A stretch of DNA of 64,000 bases from Tenacibaculum sp. AHE14PA (lineage in GTDB: Bacteria; Bacteroidota; Bacteroidia; Flavobacteriales; Flavobacteriaceae), in assembly GCF_019278465.1 (NCBI RefSeq), contig NZ_CP058983.1:2293501-2357500 (forward strand), given 5' to 3'. Made by a program: the position numbers and the translations under genes. Below the pieces are notes generated by a model. It was not told the DNA's origin. It did not search any database and saw only the letters and a program-made list of their open reading frames with translations. Every line of letters begins with the position of its first letter. Within the stretch, counting starts at the first letter, position 1. Shown one piece after another: positions 27,489-37,320 of this stretch.

Positions 27489-27928
27489 TGGATTTTAAAG
27501 TAAAAAATTTTAAAGAATTAACAACTTCAGAACTGTATGAAATACTTCAATTACGTTCTGAAGTTTTTGTGGTAGAACAAGATTGTGTATATCAAGATAT
27601 TGATTTTAAAGATCAAAAAGCATTGCATGTTTTAGGTTTAAAAGATGATAAAATAATAGCGTACACTCGTTTGTTTGATAGTAAGCAATATTTTGATACT
27701 CCTAGTATTGGTAGAGTAATTGTAAAAGATACCGAACGTAAATTTGGCTATGGACACGATTTAATAAAAGCATCAATACAAGCTATTGTTAATAACTACG
27801 AAGAAAGAATAATTACGATTTCGGCACAAACTTATTTACAGAAATTTTACGAATCTCACGGTTTTAAACAAATAGGTGAAGGGTATTTAGAAGACGGAAT
27901 TCCGCATATTAAAATGGTGAGAGCTTAA
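27488..27928 (+). CDS. GNAT acetyltransferase, ElaA-like
   Basis: The product has about 146 residues from the ATG at 27488 (the open frame begins at a TTG 6 bases earlier). The opening FKELTTSELYEILQLRSEVFVVEQDCVYQDID is the ElaA family pattern, followed by IGRVIVKDTERKFGYGHDLIKAS, the acetyl-CoA-binding region. The substrate is unknown. It is coupled to rpiB through the TAATG overlap. Confidence 0.88.
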   Translation: MDFKVKNFKELTTSELYEILQLRSEVFVVEQDCVYQDIDFKDQKALHVLGLKDDKIIAYTRLFDSKQYFDTPSIGRVIVKDTERKFGYGHDLIKASIQAIVNNYEERIITISAQTYLQKFYESHGFKQIGEGYLEDGIPHIKMVRA

Positions 27929-27936
27929 TAGCGTAG

Positions 27937-28506
27937 TTATAGCAATTCAGTAACTTCAATTACAGCACCAGGTTTCATATTATTTAATAAAATATCACCA
28001 ATACGCACTCTAACTAAACGTAATGTAGGAAAACCAACGGCAGCTGTCATTTTACGAACTTGCCTAAATTTACCTTCTGTTATTATAATTGATACCCAAC
28101 TTGTTGGTCCATGACGTTCATCACGAATTTTTTGTGATCTATTATCAAAATTAGGAGTATCTATTAAAAAAGCTTTTCCGGGTAAAGTCATATATTTTTT
28201 ACCATCAAAACCAATTTCTACACCTTCTTTTAATTTATCTATAGCTTCTTGCGTAATAAGACCATCTACTTGAACATAATATTCTTTTTCTACTTTTTTA
28301 CTGCGTACTTGTGCACTTACTTTACCATTGGTAGTTAAAAATAACAAGCCTTCAGAGGCAACATCTAAACGACCAATTGCCATTGTTTCTTCAGGAAAAC
28401 TAAAATTTAACGCTCCTAATAATTTTTTCTTTCTTCTTGTTTGATTGTTAATAAACTGCGAAAGAAAACCATACGGTTTATGAATTATAAAATGTCGGTG
28501 TTCCAT
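27937..28506 (-). CDS. RluE-type rRNA pseudouridine synthase
   Basis: The 189-residue product belongs to the RsuA/RluB/RluE group without an S4 domain. The catalytic Asp is in AIGRLDVASEGLLFLTTNG (near residue 47). KPYGFLSQF at the N-terminus and EGKFRQVRKMTAAVG toward the C-terminus are the other family motifs. RluE makes pseudouridine at 23S rRNA U2457 in E. coli; the site here is inferred. It lies 2 bases after the mutarotase-like gene in one leftward unit. Confidence 0.88.
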   Translation of the reverse strand: MEHRHFIIHKPYGFLSQFINNQTRRKKKLLGALNFSFPEETMAIGRLDVASEGLLFLTTNGKVSAQVRSKKVEKEYYVQVDGLITQEAIDKLKEGVEIGFDGKKYMTLPGKAFLIDTPNFDNRSQKIRDERHGPTSWVSIIITEGKFRQVRKMTAAVGFPTLRLVRVRIGDILLNNMKPGAVIEVTELL

Positions 28507-28508
28507 AT

Positions 28509-29300
28509 TTATAAAGTACTAATAGTTACATAAAAATACTCTTTACCAGTACTAATTCTCATATTTTTTTCTGAATATTCTTGAGTTTTAAGTAACGGAT
28601 ATTGAGTTATAGGTTCTATACAAACCATGTTGTTAACTTCTGTCCACAACATAAAATTATTAAAGTTTTTGGTCGTTATTTTTACGTTAGGTAATTCATT
28701 TTTTATCAAAATGATTTCATCAGTATTTAAAACCTTATAAGCAGCTGATCCTACATTTAAAATATCTTTTAAAGTAATTTCTTTGTCTGCCGTTTTTATA
28801 ATTTCAGTATCAAAACCAGTTAGTTTAAAACTAGGATGATACCCTAACATATAAGGCATTCCTTTTTCTGAAGTAATTTCAAAATCTATTTTTAAAGTGT
28901 TTTTTGATACTGAAATTATTTTTCTAAAAATAAAATCATAAGGCCAAAACAACTTTTCTTGCGTAGATTTTTTAGGAAATTTAGCATTATTTATTAGTGT
29001 ATTTTTTACATATTTTTTTTCAAAAATAGCCGTAGTAGTATCCGAAGAAATAAATTGATAATCAAGTTCTCTTAATAACCCATGTTGATCTTGCTTAGCA
29101 ATACCATTTGGTGTTTCAACACTATAATTATTAATTTTTGTAGGTCCAATTACAGGAAACATTTCAATGTCCGTAGCATTCCAACCAGGTGCATCTTTAC
29201 AATGCATAATTTCTTCTTTATCAACAATAAAACTAATAACTTCACCTTTACTTATAGTAACGTTACAATTTGCATTTTTTAAAAGAATAGTTGTACTCAT
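28509..29300 (-). CDS. Aldose 1-epimerase (mutarotase) family protein
   Basis: The 263-residue product resembles aldose-1-epimerase-like proteins: WNATDIEMFPVIGP near residue 41, QHGLLRELDYQ near 70, and GYHPSFKL near 154, giving the conserved His residues of the fold. It probably interconverts anomers of a sugar or sugar phosphate. The substrate is not clear. It is the first gene of a two-gene leftward unit with the pseudouridine synthase. Confidence 0.82.
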   Translation of the reverse strand: MSTTILLKNANCNVTISKGEVISFIVDKEEIMHCKDAPGWNATDIEMFPVIGPTKINNYSVETPNGIAKQDQHGLLRELDYQFISSDTTTAIFEKKYVKNTLINNAKFPKKSTQEKLFWPYDFIFRKIISVSKNTLKIDFEITSEKGMPYMLGYHPSFKLTGFDTEIIKTADKEITLKDILNVGSAAYKVLNTDEIILIKNELPNVKITTKNFNNFMLWTEVNNMVCIEPITQYPLLKTQEYSEKNMRISTGKEYFYVTISTL

Positions 29301-29416
29301 TTGGGTAAAAATTAATAAAAAACAATATTACAAAATGTAGCCTAAAAAAGATGGTAAAATAAAGGTAGTTTTTCATAACTTAGCCACTCTTATTTTTAAT
29401 ATAATTAGAACGATTT

Positions 29417-30424
29417 ATGGCAGCAGATAAAGAAAAAGAAGCGAAATTAAAAGCATTGCAACTTACCCTTGATAAGTTAGATAAAACATACGGAAAAGGG
29501 TCTGTAATGAAATTAGGAGATAGCCAAGTTGAAGATATTGAGGCAATTTCATCAGGATCTTTAGGATTAGATTTAGCTTTAGGTGTAGGTGGATATCCTC
29601 GTGGAAGAGTTATAGAAATTTACGGACCAGAATCGTCAGGTAAAACAACCTTAACATTACATGCAATTGCAGAAGCGCAAAAAGCAGGTGGTATTGCAGC
29701 TTTTATTGATGCAGAACACGCTTTTGATCGTTTTTATGCAGAAAGCTTAGGAATAGATACAGATAATTTAATTATTTCTCAACCAGATCATGGTGAGCAA
29801 GCATTAGAAATTGCCGATAATTTAATTCGCTCAGGAGCTATTGATATTGTAGTAATTGATTCAGTTGCAGCATTAACACCAAAATCTGAGATTGAAGGTG
29901 AAATGGGAGATTCTAAAATGGGATTACATGCCCGTTTAATGTCGCAAGCATTGCGTAAATTAACAGGTACTATTAGTAAAACAAAATGTACTGTTATATT
30001 TATTAACCAGTTACGTGAAAAAATTGGTGTAATGTTCGGTAACCCAGAAACTACAACGGGTGGTAATGCATTAAAATTTTATGCATCTGTTCGTTTAGAT
30101 ATTCGTCGTAGAACACAAATTAAAGATGGCGATAGAGTTATTGGTAACAGTACCAAAGTAAAAGTAGTAAAGAATAAAGTAGCACCACCATTTCAAATTG
30201 CAGAATTTGATATTATGTATGGTAAAGGAATCTCTAAAGTTGGTGAGGTTTTAGATATTGGTGTAGAATACGGAATTATAAAGAAAAGTGGTTCATGGTT
30301 TAGCTATGGAGATACAAAATTAGGCCAGGGTAGAGATGCTGTTAAAGGCCTAATTAAAGATAATCCTGAATTAATGGACGAACTTGAAGGAAAAATAAAA
30401 GATGCTATTGAAAATCAAGAATAA
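29417..30424 (+). CDS. recA: Recombinase RecA
   Basis: RecA carries out strand exchange and triggers the SOS response. The 335-residue product has the Walker A motif GPESSGKTT near residue 71, the Walker B segment [12 protein letters not shown], the loop [31 protein letters not shown] and the C-terminal domain. All are canonical. It is transcribed alone and ends at a strong terminator. I do not see a recognisable LexA-type box upstream. Confidence 0.98.
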   Translation: MAADKEKEAKLKALQLTLDKLDKTYGKGSVMKLGDSQVEDIEAISSGSLGLDLALGVGGYPRGRVIEIYGPESSGKTTLTLHAIAEAQKAGGIAAFIDAEHAFDRFYAESLGIDTDNLIISQPDHGEQALEIADNLIRSGAIDIVVIDSVAALTPKSEIEGEMGDSKMGLHARLMSQALRKLTGTISKTKCTVIFINQLREKIGVMFGNPETTTGGNALKFYASVRLDIRRRTQIKDGDRVIGNSTKVKVVKNKVAPPFQIAEFDIMYGKGISKVGEVLDIGVEYGIIKKSGSWFSYGDTKLGQGRDAVKGLIKDNPELMDELEGKIKDAIENQE

Positions 30425-30450
30425 GTTTTAAATTAAAAGGTTTATTTATT

Positions 30451-30482
30451 AAAAAGCTGTTGAGAAATCAACAGCTTTTTTT
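30451..30482 (+). terminator. Terminator of recA
   Basis: AAAAAGCTGTTGA and its complement TCAACAGCTTTTT form a 13-base stem with a short loop and a run of seven T. Confidence 0.9.
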
Positions 30483-30493
30483 GTACCTTAAAG

Positions 30494-30512
30494 TTTGTCA
30501 ATTTAAGACAAA
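30494..30512. promoter_or_regulatory. Inverted repeat upstream of the AraC gene, possible operator
   Basis: TTTGTC, a 7-base spacer and GACAAA form a perfect inverted repeat. It covers the region just upstream of -33 for the -7 box at 30534. It may be an autoregulatory site. Confidence 0.4.
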
Positions 30513-30533
30513 AGTTACACTAAAAATTCATTT

Positions 30534-30541
30534 TATATTTG
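30534..30541 (+). promoter_or_regulatory. -7 box of the AraC gene
   Basis: TATATTTG fits TAnnTTTG. It ends only 4 bases before the ATG at 30546, so a transcript from here would have almost no leader. Confidence 0.45.
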
Positions 30542-30545
30542 TTAC

Positions 30546-31406
30546 ATGGATACTAAAGAATATTATTTAAACCGTTTACAACAAGTAGTATCCTACTTAA
30601 GAACCAAATACAATCAAAAAATTCTGATAGAAGATTTAGAAGAATTATCTAACTTTTCATACAGAAATTTACAACGTATTTTTAAAGCACATTATAACGA
30701 AACTATAGGAGCTTATGTTACAAGAGTAAAAGTAGAAAATAGCGCAAAAATGTTATTATTTACAAATGATGAAATAAAAAATATTGCTGATAATATTGGC
30801 TATTCAGATGTACAATCATACACTAAATCATTTAAAAAACACTTTGGTATTTCCCCTGCCATTTACCGAAATAAAAAAGAACAAATATTACAAAAAAAGA
30901 ATAATAAAAAACATACAATTATGCCTTTTTTTGAAGATAAAATTACTGTATTAGAATCTAAAAAAGTATTGTACAAAACATATAAAGGAGATTATTGCCA
31001 TCATAAAATTGATGAAGTTTGGGATAACTTATTAGCGGAAGCGTCAGCAGTAAAGATTAATACTGATGAAGCTATTTCTTTCGGAATAATATGGGATGAG
31101 CCTATTATTTCTGAAAGTATAATATATAATTATGATGCTTGTTTTGTTATAAATAATACAAGTGAAATTTTAAACAAAAAATTTAAAGTAAAAACAATTC
31201 CAGAACAAAAATATGATGTTTTTACTCATATTGGTAATTATAAATCTATCAGTAAAACATACGATAAAATTTTTAGTAATTGGATTTTTACTTCTGACAA
31301 AGAAGTATCTGAAAAACCCTTTTTAGAGTTTTACACAAAACATGAAAGTCATACAGATGACCAAAATGAATATGAAACAGAAATTTATGTACCTTTAAAA
31401 GGTTGA
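30546..31406 (+). CDS. AraC-family regulator with GyrI-like effector domain
   Basis: The 286-residue product has an N-terminal AraC DNA-binding domain (two helix-turn-helices, about residues 1-110: IEDLEELSNFSYRNLQRIF and IADNIGYSDVQSYTKSFKKHFG). A GyrI/Rob-like effector-binding domain (about 125-286) follows. Such proteins sense small organic or amphipathic molecules, often drugs. It is followed 19 bases later by the amidohydrolase and then a GNAT gene, which it may control. Confidence 0.9.
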   Translation: MDTKEYYLNRLQQVVSYLRTKYNQKILIEDLEELSNFSYRNLQRIFKAHYNETIGAYVTRVKVENSAKMLLFTNDEIKNIADNIGYSDVQSYTKSFKKHFGISPAIYRNKKEQILQKKNNKKHTIMPFFEDKITVLESKKVLYKTYKGDYCHHKIDEVWDNLLAEASAVKINTDEAISFGIIWDEPIISESIIYNYDACFVINNTSEILNKKFKVKTIPEQKYDVFTHIGNYKSISKTYDKIFSNWIFTSDKEVSEKPFLEFYTKHESHTDDQNEYETEIYVPLKG

Positions 31407-31425
31407 TTTTTAAATCGATATTAAA

Positions 31426-33117
31426 ATGAAAAAAATGAAACTATTAATTATGTTACTTAGTGTAGTTTTTACTACAAATTCATGTTCTAGCGAACATGAA
31501 ATAAATACATCTAATATAAAAATAAGTACACAAAAATTATACTATAACGCTAAAGTTTTTACAGTTGATTCTAAAAAACCTTGGGCAGAAGCATTGTTAA
31601 TAGATAAAAATAAAATAATTTTTGTAGGTTCTAATATAGCAGCAGAAAAAGCGGCAGACGACAATGTAATAAAAATTGATTTAAAAGGTAAAATAATTTT
31701 ACCAGGTTTTCATGATGTACATATGCATCCGATGGAAGTAGGAGCTACAACAACAGTTTTTACTTTAAATGAAGAAGAAACCAATGCCGAAAATTATATT
31801 TCAGCAATTAAAACAGCAGCAAACCAAAACCCTAATGTTGAATGGATTATTGGCTTCGGACACTCAATAAATACACTTTTAGAAGCAACAAGAAATCCGT
31901 TAGAAATTATTAATGAAGCCGTTTCTGATCGACCTGTAATTATTATGGAGCAAACATCACATTCTATGTGGATAAATTCAAAAGGATTAGAATTGGCAGG
32001 TATAACAGCAACAACAGAAAATCCGCAAGGCGGAATCATTATAAAAGAAGCTAGTGTTTTACAAGGTATTTTAATAGATAATGCAGGCGATGTTTTTTTT
32101 CAACAAGCTGTAGCCGCTCTAAACGATGCTGATGGAGAGTATAACGGAATGGTTGAGTATGTATTACCTGAACTTGCAAAACACGGAATTACATCAGTTT
32201 CTGATGCAAGAACCTATTGGAAGAGAGACCAACATAAAACATGGAAAAATTTAGCAGACGATGATAAATTAACTGCACGTTCTAATTTAGGTTTATGGGC
32301 ATATCCAACGGAAGCTGATGCAAGTCAAATAGCATCATTAAAATCGTTATTTTCTAATGATAATGACAGTTTCTTAAAAATAAATCAAATAAAATTATAT
32401 GCAGATGGTATAACTCATAACACAACTGCTGCATTGCATTCTAATTATAAAGAAGATTATTTTCATCAACCAACAAATAACGGGCTGAATTATTTTACAG
32501 AAACTAGAATTGCTAAATACATTGCTGAATTAGAAGGCACTGGTTTCGATTTTCATATTCATGCAATTGGAAATCGTAGTGTAACAGAAGCTTTAAATGC
32601 AATTCAACAAAGTGGAACACCAAAAGGAAGACACCGCTTAACTCATGTAGAAATGGTTACATCTGCCGATATTAATCGTTTTAAAGCATTAAACGTAACA
32701 GCAGATGCACAAGTTGGTGGCGAATTTACACAACCTGAATATTGGCACGATAATGATCATTTATTAGGTAGTGATTTGGCAAATAATCAAGTTCCTATTA
32801 AATCATTAAAAGAGGCAGGAGCAAGAATTACATTAAGTAGCGATTGGAATGTAAGTTCATTAAATCCGTTTGTAGGAATTCAAAATGCTGTAACACGTTC
32901 GCCACAAAATATTTCATTAGAAGAAGCAATTAAAGCATATACTTTAAACGGAGCTTATGTAATGAGACAAGAAGATAAAGTAGGTTCTTTAGAAGTAGGT
33001 AAATTAGCTGATTTTGTAGTTTTAGATAATGATATTTTTACAATTCCAACAACTCAAATTAAGCAAACCAAAATAGTTTTAACTATTTTTGATGGAGAAG
33101 AAATTTATAAAAAATAA
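31426..33117 (+). CDS. YtcJ-like amidohydrolase lipoprotein
   Basis: The 563-residue product has a lipoprotein signal (hydrophobic run then TNSC, Cys at about residue 20), so it should be anchored in the envelope. The mature part is an Amidohydro_3 enzyme. Metal-binding motifs are GFHDVHMHP, a Lys-containing strand (KLYADGI), FHIHAIGNR, RLTHVEMV and LSSDWNVSS. YtcJ-type enzymes hydrolyse amides or imides; the substrate is unknown. It sits between the AraC regulator and a GNAT gene in one direction. Confidence 0.88.
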   Translation: MKKMKLLIMLLSVVFTTNSCSSEHEINTSNIKISTQKLYYNAKVFTVDSKKPWAEALLIDKNKIIFVGSNIAAEKAADDNVIKIDLKGKIILPGFHDVHMHPMEVGATTTVFTLNEEETNAENYISAIKTAANQNPNVEWIIGFGHSINTLLEATRNPLEIINEAVSDRPVIIMEQTSHSMWINSKGLELAGITATTENPQGGIIIKEASVLQGILIDNAGDVFFQQAVAALNDADGEYNGMVEYVLPELAKHGITSVSDARTYWKRDQHKTWKNLADDDKLTARSNLGLWAYPTEADASQIASLKSLFSNDNDSFLKINQIKLYADGITHNTTAALHSNYKEDYFHQPTNNGLNYFTETRIAKYIAELEGTGFDFHIHAIGNRSVTEALNAIQQSGTPKGRHRLTHVEMVTSADINRFKALNVTADAQVGGEFTQPEYWHDNDHLLGSDLANNQVPIKSLKEAGARITLSSDWNVSSLNPFVGIQNAVTRSPQNISLEEAIKAYTLNGAYVMRQEDKVGSLEVGKLADFVVLDNDIFTIPTTQIKQTKIVLTIFDGEEIYKK

Positions 33118-33119
33118 GT

Positions 33120-33659
33120 TTGATAAACATATCTGATAACATCCAATTAAAAGAAATTTTAAATACTGATTTAGAAGCTCTTTTTACATTAATGAAAGAA
33201 ATTTATCCGCCGGCTTATAGTCATTTTTGGAAAGATGGTGGAGATTGGTATGTGAATACGCAATATTCTAAAGAAAAATTAAGTACTGAACTTTTAAACA
33301 TAAATTCTCAGAATTACTTGGTATTATTTAAAAATGAAATAATAGGTAATTTCAGAATTGTTTGGAATGAACAATTAGCAGGTTTTGCTGACCAAAAGAG
33401 TGTAAAATTACACCGCGTTTATTTGCATCCAAAAACACAAGGAAACGGAATTGGTAAAAAATTATTGAATTGGTTAGAAACTCAAGCCATTAAAAAACAA
33501 TATGATCTCATTTGGTTAGATGCTATGGATGCACAACCACAAGCTTTCGAATTTTATAAAAAACTCGAATACAAATATCATTCACATTGTTTTTTAGACT
33601 TTGAATTATTGTACGACGAGGTTCGTAAAATGAGTCAACTTTATAAAAAAATAACTTAA
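33120..33659 (+). CDS. GNAT acetyltransferase with TTG start
   Basis: The 179-residue product has the GNAT acetyl-CoA motif ([21 protein letters not shown]). No ATG is available before residue 25, and the fold already begins before it, so translation probably starts at TTG 33120, two bases after the amidohydrolase stop. This tight spacing suggests coupling. The 3' end overlaps the end of dut by four bases. The substrate is unknown. Confidence 0.85.
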   Translation: MINISDNIQLKEILNTDLEALFTLMKEIYPPAYSHFWKDGGDWYVNTQYSKEKLSTELLNINSQNYLVLFKNEIIGNFRIVWNEQLAGFADQKSVKLHRVYLHPKTQGNGIGKKLLNWLETQAIKKQYDLIWLDAMDAQPQAFEFYKKLEYKYHSHCFLDFELLYDEVRKMSQLYKKIT

Positions 33660-34087
33660 ACTCCAGTACTACCAAAACCACCAGCACCACGTTCCGTTTC
33701 ATTTAAAACAGTAACTTCTTGCCAGTTTACACGTTCGTGTTTTGCAATTACTAATTGCGCAATACGCTCACCATCATTTACAATAAATTCTTCGTTAGAC
33801 AGGTTTACTAAAATTACCCCAATTTCACCACGATAATCCGCATCAACAGTTCCAGGAGAATTTAATACAGTAATTCCTTTTTTAGCTGCCAATCCGCTTC
33901 GCGGACGAACTTGTGCTTCAAAACCATTAGGTAAAGCAATAAATAATCCAGTTTTTATAATTGCTCTTTCTAAAGGTTTTAAAACTACAGGTTCATTTAA
34001 ATTAGCACGTAAATCCATTCCGGCAGAACCTTCGGTTTCATATGCAGGAGTTTGGTGTTTCGATTTGTTTATTATTTGTACGTTCAT
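33656..34087 (-). CDS. dut: dUTP diphosphatase
   Basis: Dut hydrolyses dUTP to dUMP, keeping uracil out of DNA. The five family motifs are present, including [35 protein letters not shown] and the C-terminal GAGGFGSTG. From the ATG at 34087 the product is 143 residues, the usual length. The frame extends 8 codons further to 34111, but a TATATTTG promoter box lies at 34116-34109, so the upstream ATG would not be transcribed. Confidence 0.96.
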   Translation of the reverse strand: MNVQIINKSKHQTPAYETEGSAGMDLRANLNEPVVLKPLERAIIKTGLFIALPNGFEAQVRPRSGLAAKKGITVLNSPGTVDADYRGEIGVILVNLSNEEFIVNDGERIAQLVIAKHERVNWQEVTVLNETERGAGGFGSTGV

Positions 34088-34108
34088 GATGTTTGGTTTT
34101 TCAAAATT

Positions 34109-34116
34109 CAAATATA
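34109..34116 (-). promoter_or_regulatory. -7 box of dut
   Basis: TATATTTG on the minus strand, 21 bases before the ATG at 34087. It overlaps the upstream in-frame ATG and so argues against that start. Confidence 0.5.
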
Positions 34117-34180
34117 ATACCCTTAACTTTTAGAAGAAGCCTATAGATTTATTAATTTAGCATACTAAACAAACAACGAT

Positions 34181-35176
34181 ATGAGTAAGCAAACTAAAAT
34201 AGCGGTTTTAGGTGGAGGAAGTTGGGCTACTGCCATTGTAAAAATGTTATCTGAAAATCTTGAAAACATTGGTTGGTATATGCGAAGTGTATATGCTATC
34301 GAACATATAAAACGTAACAAGCATAATCCTAGTTATTTAAGTTCTGCAGAGTTACATCCAGAGCAGTTAGATTTGTCTGACGATATGAATTATATTGTTG
34401 ATAATTATGATGTGCTTATTTTTGCTATTCCTTCAGCTTTTATAAATACGGAATTAGAAAAGTTAACAACTTCATTAGAAGGTAAAATCATTTTTTCGGC
34501 AATTAAAGGAATTGTACCAGAAACAGGTTTAATTATTGGGGAACACTTTCATCAGAAATTTAATATTCCGATGGAAAATATTGGTGTACTTACTGGTCCA
34601 TGTCATGCTGAAGAAGTAGCGATGGAACGTTTATCATATTTAACGTTAGCTTGTCAGGATGCTGAAAAAGCCAAAGATTTAAGTAAATATATTGCTGGTC
34701 GTTATATAAAAACAAAAATATCTGATGATATTATTGGTACAGAATATGCAGCAATGTTAAAAAATATTTATGCGATTGCAGCTGGAATTTCTCACGGATT
34801 AGGATATGGAGATAATTTTCAGGCAGTGTTAATGAGTAACGGTATTCGTGAAATGAAACGCTTCATTAAAAAGGTGCATAAAATGAAACGTAATATTAAT
34901 AATTCGGCTTATTTAGGTGATTTATTAGTTACAGGATACTCTGTTTTTAGTAGAAATAGAATGTTTGGTAACATGATTGGTAAAGGTTATACGGTAAAAT
35001 CTGCTCAAATGGAAATGAGTATGGTTGCTGAAGGATATTATGCTGCAAAAAGTGCTTATGAAATCAATCAAAAAAATGGTGCAAAAACACCTATTATCGA
35101 TGCTGTATACAATGTGTTATACGGAAAAAAAGAAGCGAAAGATGAGTTTTTAAAGTTAACAAATAGATTAGATTAG
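34181..35176 (+). CDS. gpsA: Glycerol-3-phosphate dehydrogenase [NAD(P)+]
   Basis: GpsA makes sn-glycerol 3-phosphate from dihydroxyacetone phosphate for phospholipid synthesis. The 331-residue product has the dinucleotide-binding motif VLGGGSWATAIVKML at the N-terminus, the family segments FSAIKGI and GVLTGPCHAEEV, and the catalytic Lys region in YAAMLKNIYAIAAGISHGLG. It appears to be transcribed alone. A weak hairpin (CTTCTT/AAGAAG near 35204) follows it. Confidence 0.95.
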   Translation: MSKQTKIAVLGGGSWATAIVKMLSENLENIGWYMRSVYAIEHIKRNKHNPSYLSSAELHPEQLDLSDDMNYIVDNYDVLIFAIPSAFINTELEKLTTSLEGKIIFSAIKGIVPETGLIIGEHFHQKFNIPMENIGVLTGPCHAEEVAMERLSYLTLACQDAEKAKDLSKYIAGRYIKTKISDDIIGTEYAAMLKNIYAIAAGISHGLGYGDNFQAVLMSNGIREMKRFIKKVHKMKRNINNSAYLGDLLVTGYSVFSRNRMFGNMIGKGYTVKSAQMEMSMVAEGYYAAKSAYEINQKNGAKTPIIDAVYNVLYGKKEAKDEFLKLTNRLD

Positions 35177-35363
35177 TTGTTTGCATTTGCACAAATAATC
35201 CTTCTTAATAAAAAGAAGTCAACCCACCAATCGCTTCTAAGATTACATTCAATAAAAATTGAAATCGAAACAAATTTAATTTAAAAATCTGATTCACAAA
35301 CTTTTTCATAAAAAAAGTCATATTTAAAAGTATAAATTACCTTACATATAGTTTAGTTTTAAG

Positions 35364-35371
35364 TATTTTTG
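35364..35371 (+). promoter_or_regulatory. -7 box of the ACT-domain gene
   Basis: TATTTTTG fits TAnnTTTG and ends 16 bases before the ATG at 35388. The -33 position has TTA instead of TTG. Confidence 0.45.
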
Positions 35372-35387
35372 TTTAAAATTAAACAAA

Positions 35388-36047
35388 ATGAAAACAATTC
35401 AGGAAGCTGTAGAAATTACAATAAGAAAAACACCTTTTATTGAAGAGGCTTTAAATGAAAAGTTAATTAACGTATCATCTTTAGCTAGAGTTATCTTACC
35501 AGAAGTAAGTAAATTACTTAAAAAAGAAGTAAAAGTAGGTGCAGTTATGATGGCTATAAATAGACTTTCACCAGCAAATGAAATTAGAGTACGCAAAAAC
35601 ATTAAAAAATTAGCACTTAACTTAGGAGATGTAATTGTACGATCTGATTTATGCGACTTTACCTTTAAAAACACTACTTCATTATTAAAAGAAATTGCTA
35701 AAGTTTTAAGTAAATCTGCCGATAGTAATGATTATTTTTTAACAGTTTCTCAAGGAATTTTTGAAACTAATATTGTTACGAGTAAAAATTTAAGACCTTA
35801 TGTTGAAGAAATTTTTAAACTCGAAACATTAATAAATAATGTAAATGATTTGGCTTCAATAACAATTAAACTTCCAAAGGGTAATTTAGAGCAATCGGGA
35901 ATATATTATTTTATTTTAAAGCAATTTGCTTGGGCAAATATTGCTGTACAAGAAGTAATATCTACAACAAATGAAATGACAATTGTTGTAAAAGAAGAAG
36001 ATGTAAATGAAACTTTTGCTCTTTTAATGGATTTAAAATTGAATTAA
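35388..36047 (+). CDS. Uncharacterised ACT-domain-like protein
   Basis: The 219-residue product has an N-terminal helical part (about 1-75) and two regions with the beta-alpha-beta look of ACT repeats (about 80-140 and 150-215: SITIKLPKG...SGIYYFILKQFAWANIAVQEVIS...EMTIVVKEEDV). The second resembles the regulatory ACT part of aspartate kinases, but there is no kinase domain. A role in amino-acid sensing is possible. The MFS carrier gene follows 4 bases later and is surely co-transcribed. Confidence 0.6.
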   Translation: MKTIQEAVEITIRKTPFIEEALNEKLINVSSLARVILPEVSKLLKKEVKVGAVMMAINRLSPANEIRVRKNIKKLALNLGDVIVRSDLCDFTFKNTTSLLKEIAKVLSKSADSNDYFLTVSQGIFETNIVTSKNLRPYVEEIFKLETLINNVNDLASITIKLPKGNLEQSGIYYFILKQFAWANIAVQEVISTTNEMTIVVKEEDVNETFALLMDLKLN

Positions 36048-36051
36048 TAAA

Positions 36052-37320
36052 ATGGAAAAGAAAGACCCGTATGCTTCTTTAAGAATTAAAGAATTTAATT
36101 TATTTCTTTTAGTGCGTTTTGCCTTAGTATTTGCTTGGTCTATGCAATTTATTATTATAGAATGGCAAGTATACAGTATTACAAAAAATCCGTTATCACT
36201 CGGTATTATTGGTTTGATGGAAGTAATTCCGGCAGTATCTATGGCTTTATTTGCAGGACATATTGTTGATCAAAAAGAAAAAAGAAATTTATTAGCACTT
36301 TGTATAGGTGCTTTTTCATTAATAAGTTTAGGCTTGTTTTTTTTAACCTTACCAAGTTTTATTAAAGGTTGGGAAACAAACACGGTATTATATGCAATTT
36401 ATGGATTGGTATTTTTTGGCGGACTTTTACGTTCGTTCTTCGGACCCACAATATTTTCTTTGATAGCTTTAATAGTGCCTAAAAAATTATATCCCAATGC
36501 AGCAACTTGGAGTAGCTCTACTTGGCAAATGGCTTCAGTATTAGGTCCTGCCTTTGCAGGGTTTACTATTTCTTGGTTAGGAGTTCATTGGTCACTTTGT
36601 ATTGTTTTTGGCTTGGTACTATTTTCATTTTTGATGGTGTTTTTTGTAAAGAAAAAACCAATTATGAATCCGAAAATTGGGGAGCCAGTATTAAAGAGTT
36701 TAAAAGAAGGAATCAATTTTGTATTTAAAACCAAAGCTATTTTAGGAGCCATTACTTTAGATATGATTTCTGTACTTTTTGGTGGTGCTATTGCTTTATT
36801 ACCTATTTATGCACAAGATATTTTAAAAGTAGGGCCAGAAGGGTTTGGTGCTTTACGTGCTGCACCGGCAATAGGTGCTTTTTTAACAATGTTAATAACA
36901 GCTTACATACCTATTAGTAAAAATGCCGGAATGAAGTTGTTAGCGGCTATTTTTGGCTTTGGAGTTTGTATTATAGTATTCGGATTATCTTCCGTTTTTT
37001 GGATATCAATGGTAGCGTTATTTTTTAGTGGTGTTACCGACGGAGTTTCAATGGTTATTCGTCAAACAATTTTACAATTAAAAACTCCCGATCATATGCG
37101 AGGTAGAGTAGCATCTGTAAATTCTATGTTCGTAGGTTCATCAAATGAATTAGGAGCTTTTGAAAGCGGCGTAACGGCAAAATTAATGGGAACTGTAACT
37201 GCTGTTGTTTCTGGTGGAACAATGACATTAATTACGGTTGTAACCACAGGTATTATAAACCCAACATTGCGAAAGTTAGATTTAACGAAAGATTTAGAAG
37301 CGCACGAAAAATCTAATTAA
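36052..37320 (+). CDS. MFS transporter
   Basis: The 422-residue product has about 11-12 membrane segments and the loop after helix 2 AGHIVDQKEKRNLLAL, a form of the MFS motif. It fits the MFS_3 (enterobactin exporter EntS-like) group. The second half has matching helix pairs and VRGRV-like DHMRGRVASVNSMF. The transported compound is unknown. It is paired with the ACT-domain gene, and its 3' end overlaps that of the convergent DUF547 gene by four bases. Confidence 0.88.
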   Translation: MEKKDPYASLRIKEFNLFLLVRFALVFAWSMQFIIIEWQVYSITKNPLSLGIIGLMEVIPAVSMALFAGHIVDQKEKRNLLALCIGAFSLISLGLFFLTLPSFIKGWETNTVLYAIYGLVFFGGLLRSFFGPTIFSLIALIVPKKLYPNAATWSSSTWQMASVLGPAFAGFTISWLGVHWSLCIVFGLVLFSFLMVFFVKKKPIMNPKIGEPVLKSLKEGINFVFKTKAILGAITLDMISVLFGGAIALLPIYAQDILKVGPEGFGALRAAPAIGAFLTMLITAYIPISKNAGMKLLAAIFGFGVCIIVFGLSSVFWISMVALFFSGVTDGVSMVIRQTILQLKTPDHMRGRVASVNSMFVGSSNELGAFESGVTAKLMGTVTAVVSGGTMTLITVVTTGIINPTLRKLDLTKDLEAHEKSN

